Shown here: positions 6,201 to 7,489 of the stretch, one piece after another
Layout: the number at the start of each line of letters is the position of its first letter
How positions within the stretch are numbered: the stretch's first letter is position 1
Assembly: GCA_025996715.1 (NCBI GenBank)
Contig: BNTQ01000114.1
Coordinates: 1 to 7,489 of the forward strand
DNA: 7,489 nt
Source of the DNA: Bacteroidia bacterium
GTDB taxonomy: Bacteria > Bacteroidota > Bacteroidia > Bacteroidales > UBA932
Direction of reading: 5' to 3'
Position numbers and translations under genes: made by a program
Notes under the pieces: model-generated
What the model was told of the DNA's origin: nothing
Database searches by the model: none
What the model saw: only the letters and a program-made list of their open reading frames with translations

Positions 6201-7489
6201 CGGTTTTGAACGCATAGCAGGCGACACGGTTGGAGATTATCGCCTCACATTTAACCCCAGCCAATGGATACCACCTCTCAACCACGTGTTTAGGTTTGAC
6301 ACAGCAGGCATCAGGTTTAGCGTTACCCCCAAGTTGCTCACAGTAACAGCGGACGACAAAGTCAAAACGCAGAGTGCCGCCCATCCGCCGTTCACATTGA
6401 GGTACAGCGGTTTTGTACAGGGCGAAGATGAGAACAACTTGACTGTTCAACCCACAGCGCACACCACGGTGGCAGAAAACAGCGCGGCAGGGACATATAC
6501 GGACACGATAAAGGTGTCGGGCGGTGTAGCAAGCAACTATAGTTTTAAATACGTTGCGGGCACGCTCACCGTTACCCTCAAACAGATATTTGATGTAGTT
6601 TGGCAAGATACCGTATATGTTTATGATGGTGCAAAACATGCCCCTAAGGCGAGTATAACGATAAATGGCGGTGTTTTGTGGTTAGAGGTGGACTCTATTG
6701 GTCCCAACGCACGTCCTACTGCTCCTTACAATGTTAAGGTCAAAAACCCCAGTGACACAATTGAACTCAGATACGCCTCCAAGCAGTTTACGATAGTGCC
6801 GGATACCGTAAAAGTAATGGCTCACGATACGAGCAAAGTATATGGCGACACCGACCCTGCTTTTGCCTTTGATGCCGACAAAACTTTGATAGCAGGCAAC
6901 ACATTTTCGGGTACGCTGAACCGTGTTGCAGGCGATACTGTTGCAAGTTCGCCTTACGCTATTCACCAAGGCACTTTAACGGCAGGCAGCAACTACTACA
7001 TTGATTTTGTGGGTGCTAACTTTAGCATCAACAAGGCAGTCTTGACGGTGCAAGCCGACCCCAAAATCAAAAAACAGAACACCCCCAATCCACCGCTCAC
7101 AGTGAGTTACAGCGGTTTTGTAATGGGCGAAGGTGAGGGCAATTTGACCACACTGCCCACAGTGAGCACCGCCGCCACACAAACCAGCCCTGTGGGCAAG
7201 TATGTGATAGAGGTAAAGAACGCTGCGGCAAACAACTACGCTTTTATTTATGTGAACGACACGCTCACCGTTACCGACAAGACGATATGCGAGGTAGTTT
7301 GGATAGATACTGTATTTGTTTATGATGGTGAAAAACATGCCCCTAAGGCGAGCATAACGATAGACGGAACTGTTGTGTGGCTGACAGTAGATTCTATTGG
7401 TCCCAACGTAAACGATTCCTACACGGCTACGGCAAGCACCAGCATCGACACCATTGCTCTGAGCAACCATATTGGTCGTAGGAGTGGCA
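133..7489 (+). CDS. Giant secreted GLUG/YDG/MBG repeat protein, adhesin-like (3'-partial)
   Basis: The frame is open from ATG 133 to the window end (2452 complete codons), with an in-frame TAA at 118-120 just upstream. A second in-frame ATG lies at 139; either start gives the same signal peptide. Domain order by residue: signal peptide 1-28; GLUG module 29-388; linker 389-473; MBG 474-553; YDG array with two inserted variant/Ig-like pairs 554-1540; MBG 1541-1623; second GLUG module 1624-1904; linker 1905-1984; MBG 1985-2068; then MBG and YDG-like domains to 2452. The protein is rich in Thr, Ala, Gly and Val, poor in Cys, and shows no catalytic motif. These domain families are known from large surface or secreted proteins, so an extracellular adhesive or structural role is inferred. 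Outer-membrane export by type IX secretion is plausible in Bacteroidota, but the C-terminal sorting domain that would show it is outside the window. No multi-gene operon is visible. Confidence 0.95.
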   Translation, partial: MTMKTKQLFIGCAAAVVAALVAVPAAAATYSGGAGTADNPYKIASLADLQTLSTTSGDWNKRFIQTANIDASATRNWDGGKGFTPIATDANKFNGVYNGQDYTISNLYINRPTARCVGLFAATDGWVDLKNIRLINADITAESRVGALVGRNEGSNVTDCHATGRVFSAYEEAIGGLIGEFSGNDAQIRRSSFQGTVSGSAYVGGLIGYIKNEPYNHVVTLCYTTGTVYASNRIAGGLIGGTDSYLRGIEKYPYYDFFPVDMGNNYSMANVSAVQESVGGLIGSCKLGYTNLQYSTGTAVSTSGNSNVGAFIGTLISSSQVNNKTVNGTANYNYYDRNTSGRSDSDHGATPKTTTEMWKQATYSNWNFSGANGWLIRNTKSYPYFTWQSAPAYVNVCSRTKLDVDLFDAVDSVVVYAGNSPTSTRLGKSSALGSGTQTIVLNLALSYVNQTVYVVTYESGKQPSYPVRAKVVPTITVTPQNTSKYYGDADPTISYALADEDDGHTITGLTGAFRRVAGEQPGTYNILPPEPGFVYSGHEFKYNTGTFTINPRPVTITGISASSKTYDGTVTATITGNAAMSYKVSGDNVAVATSSASAAFANKAVGTGKTVTFSGYSLTGADATKYTLSQPAAVTANITIRTVSITGISAQGREYDGTTNATVTGTAAMSYKASGDNVTVVTGSAAFANKNAGTGKTVTFTGFSLTGADAANYTLSAQPAAVTTATITAKPLTINVSSVTATAKNYDGNVTAAVTGVKLDGAITGETLTAPTDFTWTAAFDSPTAGTTKTVTVTVTLTTSTLASNYTLPVTTATKSNQTINKSPQSTPTITSGALTKTYGDAAFTLAATGGESTGAYAWRSGNTNVATVVASGSPTTVTLTGAGSAIIYVKKLTDTNYGESAETSITLTVNKKPVTITGLSASTKEYDGGTTATVSGTATVSGKVGSETVTVTTGTAAFTNKNAGTGNKTVTFTGFSLGGTHVTNYTLSAQPASVTTATINRKALTINLNSITVEAKTYNGNVAATVTGVRLTGAVIGETLTASTDFEWTAAFDSPDAGNTRTVTVTVMLEASTLASNYTLPITTATKSNQTITKSPQSTPTITPSGPLTKIYGDVAFDLAATGGESTGAYSWRSSSNNVATVGASGSLTTVTIIGAGSTTIYVKKLSNTNYDESAEKSIVLTVNKKPLTATVAVSSKTYDGNATAAVNGTVTVNGKVGSETVTVAGGTAAFANKTAADGKTVTFSGYTLTGTHAANYTLSAQPAAVTANINTRTVNITGVSASHKIYDGTATATVTGVAAMSYKATGDDVTVATGSAAFANKTVANGKTVTFTNYSLTGADAANYRLSGQPAAVTANITIKTVSITGVSASNKTYDGTATATITGAATMSYKASSDVVTVAGGSAAFANKNVADGKTVTFTGYSLTGTDAANYTLSGQPAAVTADIKVRTVSIIGLSASTKEYDGTNTAVVSGTATVSNKITTDNVTVSTGTAVFTNKNAGTGNKTVTFSGFSLGGTDVANYTLSAQPAAVTTASIFAKTLTVTADNKSKQQGRPHPAFTLSYNGFVTGENVSNLSTPPTAGTTVDVNSPEGTYPDTIKAAGGVATNYVFKYIPDTLTITSAFCSGTGTPADPYHICDLEDLQWLSEHDMYWNKHFVQTADIDAYTTRNWDGGKGFTPIGNSSKKFTGTYKGNGHAISNLYINRPTTNCIGLFGYLNLTAQVDRLGLLNVDIKGGNEVGGLAGHNIGTITNSYSTGTVAGNDEVGGLVGYNNYGSTISNTYSQAQVSCSGNNVGGLIGSNNGGTISHNYATGTVVGSNAYIGGLLGYNNGGIISNNYYDSETSGRRFAIGSNTATTGTNPTGAQARTTHEMWVRDTFVNANWDFFNNIWSIRDTMTYPYFGWQSAPVYVHACYPTLLDIDVLNTVDSVVVYNSNKVRLTELLPPTAGRGNITLNVLPYNTLYIVTYEAGKVPSYLVRAVAIMDTITVRPQPTSKVYGTVADPAIPFTLTDNGGHNMTGISVGGFERIAGDTVGDYRLTFNPSQWIPPLNHVFRFDTAGIRFSVTPKLLTVTADDKVKTQSAAHPPFTLRYSGFVQGEDENNLTVQPTAHTTVAENSAAGTYTDTIKVSGGVASNYSFKYVAGTLTVTLKQIFDVVWQDTVYVYDGAKHAPKASITINGGVLWLEVDSIGPNARPTAPYNVKVKNPSDTIELRYASKQFTIVPDTVKVMAHDTSKVYGDTDPAFAFDADKTLIAGNTFSGTLNRVAGDTVASSPYAIHQGTLTAGSNYYIDFVGANFSINKAVLTVQADPKIKKQNTPNPPLTVSYSGFVMGEGEGNLTTLPTVSTAATQTSPVGKYVIEVKNAAANNYAFIYVNDTLTVTDKTICEVVWIDTVFVYDGEKHAPKASITIDGTVVWLTVDSIGPNVNDSYTATASTSIDTIALSNHIGRRSG
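217..1296 (+). other. GLUG module 1 with N-terminal and cap segments (residues 29-388)
   Basis: The module opens with a segment containing GTADNPYKI, TRNWDGGKGFTPI and ISNLYINRP, typical of the region that precedes GLUG repeats. Six GLUG-like repeats follow, starting at about residues 145, 174, 203, 235, 278 and 308, each built around V/I/A-G-G/A-L/F-I/V-G. The spacing is 29-32 residues except for the fourth repeat, which is 43 long because of an insertion rich in Tyr, Phe and charged residues (about 243-270). The end cap carries YYD, TSGR, EMW, WNF and SYPYFTWQ. GLUG repeats are thought to form a beta-helix-like stack. The repeats are more degenerate than in module 2, and part of the coding sequence is AT-richer than the YDG array. 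Confidence 0.85.
1297..1551 (+). other. Linker domain L1 after GLUG module 1
   Basis: This segment of about 85 residues (389-473) follows the tryptophan cap. It contains SAPAYVNVC, DSVVVY, a glycine/serine-rich turn, VYVVTYESGK and PSYPVRA. I do not recognise it as a named family. A clear paralogue lies at 5845-6084, in the same position after the second GLUG module, so it is a genuine conserved unit, probably a small beta-sandwich. Confidence 0.7.
1552..1791 (+). other. MBG domain 1 (YG type), residues 474-553
   Basis: The motif SKYYGDADPTISY is followed by a Gly-Ala-Phe strand, the turn RVAGEQPGTYNI and the closing strand FTINPRP. This matches the MBG domain pattern of YGDxDP, then R-x-x-GE-x-x-GTY, then FTI. 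Such domains are small extracellular beta-sandwiches found in tandem in surface proteins. A C7 tract lies inside this domain at 1713-1719. Confidence 0.75.
1713..1719 (+). repeat. C7 homopolymer inside the reading frame
   Basis: Seven consecutive C bases encode part of Leu-Pro-Pro. By hand translation, loss of one C leads to TAA at 1793-1795 and gain of one C leads to TAA at 1752-1754. Slippage would therefore leave a secreted product of about 540-555 residues consisting of GLUG module 1, the linker and part of MBG 1. Whether slippage occurs cannot be told from one sequence. Confidence 0.5.
1792..2055 (+). other. YDG domain 1 (88 residues)
   Basis: First unit of the YDG array: a VTITGISAS strand, K-T-Y566-D-G, a TATITG strand, the AAFANK motif, KTVTFSGYSLTGADA and KYTLSQPAAVTA. 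The order of motifs is that of the YDG domain family, an extracellular repeat. It carries a short Ser/Ala expansion before AAFANK that the later copies lack. Confidence 0.8.
2056..2322 (+). other. YDG domain 2 (89 residues)
   Basis: It has the same motif order as YDG 1, with Y655-D-G, NKNAGTGKTVTF and AANYTLSAQPAAVTTATI. It begins the first copy of a three-domain block of about 820 bp (YDG, YDG variant, Ig-like) that is repeated immediately downstream. Confidence 0.8.
2323..2601 (+). other. YDG-variant domain A1 (93 residues)
   Basis: It begins like a YDG domain (KPLTI, then K-N-Y746-D-G, then AAVTGVKL). It continues differently, with TGETLTAPTDFTW, AAFDSP, a run of alternating Thr and Val, and STLASNYTLPVTTATKSNQTI. 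It is best regarded as a divergent YDG-type domain and occurs only as a pair with the following Ig-like domain. Its copy is at 3142-3420. Confidence 0.65.
2602..2871 (+). other. Bacterial Ig-like domain B1 (90 residues)
   Basis: The pattern is TKTYGDAAFTLAATGGES, then AYAWRSGNTNVATV, a glycine turn with VTLTGAGSAIIYV, NYGESAE and the closing strand ITLTVNKK. The order of YGD, aromatic strand, N/S-x-VATV, GAG and a final LTV strand is that of bacterial Ig-like repeats in surface proteins. Its copy is at 3421-3693. Confidence 0.65.
2872..3141 (+). other. YDG domain 3 (90 residues)
   Basis: It contains GLSASTKE-Y927-D-G, AAFTNKNAGTGNKTVTF and GFSLGGTHVTNYTLS. It shares the GLSASTKE start, the extra Asn in GTGNK and the GFSLGG ending with YDG 7 rather than with its neighbours. 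It has one extra Gly after the YDG motif. Confidence 0.8.
3142..3420 (+). other. YDG-variant domain A2 (93 residues)
   Basis: Second copy of domain A1 with the same length and motifs. The defining triplet has changed to Y1019-N-G (Asp to Asn). The end, STLASNYTLPITTATKSNQT, is almost identical to A1 at the DNA level. Confidence 0.65.
3421..3693 (+). other. Bacterial Ig-like domain B2 (91 residues)
   Basis: Second copy of B1, with TKIYGDVAFDLAATGGES, AYSWRSSSNNVATV, GAGSTTIYVKK and IVLTVNKK. It has one more residue than B1, from an added Pro codon near 3445. Confidence 0.65.
3694..3954 (+). other. YDG domain 4 (87 residues)
   Basis: It contains K-T-Y1200-D-G, a VNGTVTVNGKVGSETVTV stretch close to YDG 3, then AAFANK, KTVTFSGYTLTGTHAANYTLS and AAVTANI close to YDG 1 and 5. 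The first half resembles one neighbour group and the second half another, suggesting a recombinant unit. It is the shortest of the seven. Confidence 0.75.
3955..4218 (+). other. YDG domain 5 (88 residues)
   Basis: It contains TVNITGVSASHKI-Y1288-D-G, TATATVTG, AAMSYKATGDDVTV, AAFANKTVANGKTVTF and AANYRLSGQPAAVTANI. It is the same length as YDG 6 directly downstream and very similar, so the two look like a tandem copy. Confidence 0.8.
4219..4482 (+). other. YDG domain 6 (88 residues)
   Basis: It contains TVSITGVSASNKT-Y1376-D-G, TATATITG, TMSYKAS, AAFANKNVADGKTVTF and AANYTLSGQPAAVTADI. With YDG 5 it forms a 264-bp tandem pair; both share SGQPAAVTA, which the other copies lack. Confidence 0.8.
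4483..4752 (+). other. YDG domain 7, last of the main array (90 residues)
   Basis: It contains GLSASTKE-Y1464-D-G, NKNAGTGNKTVTFSGFSLGG and VANYTLSAQPAAVTTASI. At 4621-4685 it differs from YDG 3 (3010-3074) at only one of 65 bases by hand comparison, although three other YDG domains and an A2-B2 pair lie between them. Confidence 0.8.
4753..5001 (+). other. MBG-type domain 2, lacking the YG motif (83 residues)
   Basis: It contains LTVTADNKSKQQGRPHPAF, LSYNGFVTGENVSNL, a PPTAGTT turn, EGTYPDTIKA and NYVFKYIPDTLTIT. The layout is that of MBG repeats (TVTADxKxKxYGxxxPxLxYSGFVxGE), but the Tyr-Gly position is occupied by Gln-Gln. It links the YDG array to the second GLUG module. Paralogues are at 6337-6582 and 7039-7281. 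Confidence 0.7.
5002..5844 (+). other. GLUG module 2 with N-terminal and cap segments (residues 1624-1904)
   Basis: This is a second copy of the protein's opening module, with GTPADPYHI, TRNWDGGKGFTPI, ISNLYINRP, four regular GLUG repeats and the cap YYDSETSGR, EMW, WDF and TYPYFGWQ. The repeats start at residues 1739, 1765, 1794 and 1822 (26-29 residues each). They are close to the consensus GGLxGxNxGxISNxYxTGTV. It is shorter than module 1 because it has four repeats rather than six and no insertion. Confidence 0.88.
5845..6084 (+). other. Linker domain L2 after GLUG module 2
   Basis: Paralogue of 1297-1551 with SAPVYVHAC, LDIDVLNTVDSVVVY, LYIVTYEAGK and PSYLVRA, about 80 residues. A cysteine is kept at the same place (Cys1913, matching Cys397). 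Family not recognised. Confidence 0.7.
6085..6336 (+). other. MBG domain 3 (YG type), residues 1985-2068
   Basis: It contains TSKVYGTVADPAIPFTL, GGFERIAGDTVGDYRL and the closing strand IRFSVTPK. It corresponds to MBG 1 in the first cassette, so the duplicated cassette extends from the GLUG module through the linker into the MBG domain. Confidence 0.7.
6337..6582 (+). other. MBG-type domain 4, lacking the YG motif (82 residues)
   Basis: It contains LTVTADDKVKTQSAAHPPF, LRYSGFVQGEDENNL, AAGTYTDTIKVSGG and NYSFKYVAGTLTVT. It is closest to the domain at 4753-5001, and the usual Tyr-Gly is replaced by Gln-Ser. Confidence 0.7.
6583..6804 (+). other. YDG-like domain C1 (74 residues)
   Basis: It contains VVWQDTVYV-Y2164-D-G-AKHAPKASITI, WLEVDSIGPN, PYNVKVKNPSDTIEL and the final strand KQFTIVPD. 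The YDG followed by AxxAPxA and a Y-x-V strand resembles short Ig-like YDG repeats but is distinct from the main array. It is repeated at 7282. Confidence 0.55.
6805..7038 (+). other. MBG domain 5 (YG type, most canonical copy), residues 2225-2302
   Basis: It contains TSKVYGDTDPAFAF, TFSGTLNRVAGDTV, YAIHQGTLTAGSNYYIDF and the closing strand GANFSINK. This is the best match in the protein to the full MBG pattern, with the YGDxDP start, the SGxLxRxxGD turn and the QGTLxAGxNY hairpin. Confidence 0.85.
7039..7281 (+). other. MBG-type domain 6, lacking the YG motif (81 residues)
   Basis: It contains LTVQADPKIKKQNTPNPPL, VSYSGFVMGEGEGNL, SPVGKYVIEVKNA and NYAFIYVNDTLTVT. It is a paralogue of 4753-5001 and 6337-6582, with Gln-Asn at the Tyr-Gly position. 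Confidence 0.7.
7282..7489 (+). other. YDG-like domain C2, cut by the window end
   Basis: It contains VVWIDTVFV-Y2397-D-G-EKHAPKASITI, WLTVDSIGPN and SYTATAST, a second copy of C1. Most of the domain is present, but the last strand falls beyond the window. It closes a second MBG, MBG, YDG-like unit (6805-7489) parallel to the first (6085-6804). Confidence 0.55.

Noticed and set aside
6157..7470. Minus-strand open frames at 6157-6639 and 6976-7470 (160 and 164 codons)
   Set aside because: They lie opposite clearly coding MBG and YDG-like domains, and their similarity mirrors the tandem block. No promoter or domain supports them.
133..7489. Target of a diversity-generating retroelement
   Set aside because: No reverse transcriptase, template repeat or adenine-specific variability pattern is visible. 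The differences between copies look like ordinary divergence.

Overview
The window is a short AT-rich intergenic region (1-132) followed by one very large plus-strand gene. The gene starts at ATG 133 and stays open to the last base, giving at least 2452 codons with no stop. Reading every codon in this frame gave one continuous, strongly repetitive protein. It has an N-terminal Sec-type signal peptide followed by arrays of GLUG, MBG, YDG and Ig-like beta-sandwich or beta-helix repeats. The C-terminus lies beyond the window.

The organism is most likely a member of the Bacteroidota. The gene is preceded by TAGTTTTG, a full match to the Bacteroidota -7 promoter consensus TAnnTTTG. There is no Shine-Dalgarno sequence, only an A-rich leader, as is common in that phylum. 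Giant secreted proteins combining GLUG, YDG and MBG domains are also familiar there. The genus cannot be named from this sequence.

Layout: an intrinsic terminator of an upstream plus-strand unit (2-39); a perfect 17-bp inverted repeat (49-86); a promoter element (106-113); a signal peptide (133-216); GLUG module 1 with its aromatic cap (217-1296); a linker domain (1297-1551); MBG domain 1 (1552-1791); a long array of seven YDG domains interrupted by two copies of a YDG-variant plus Ig-like pair (1792-4752); an MBG-type domain (4753-5001); a second GLUG module, cap, linker and MBG domain (5002-6336) that repeats the start of the protein; and a terminal array of MBG, MBG and YDG-like units (6337 to the end) that is still repeating when the window ends.

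No enzyme motif, toxin domain or partner gene is visible. The most reasonable role is a giant cell-surface or secreted adhesin or stalk protein. Its interesting biology is how it was assembled: a duplicated GLUG cassette flanking a YDG array, nested tandem duplications, and nearly identical DNA blocks that suggest recent expansion or gene conversion. I saw no evidence of a multi-gene system here.
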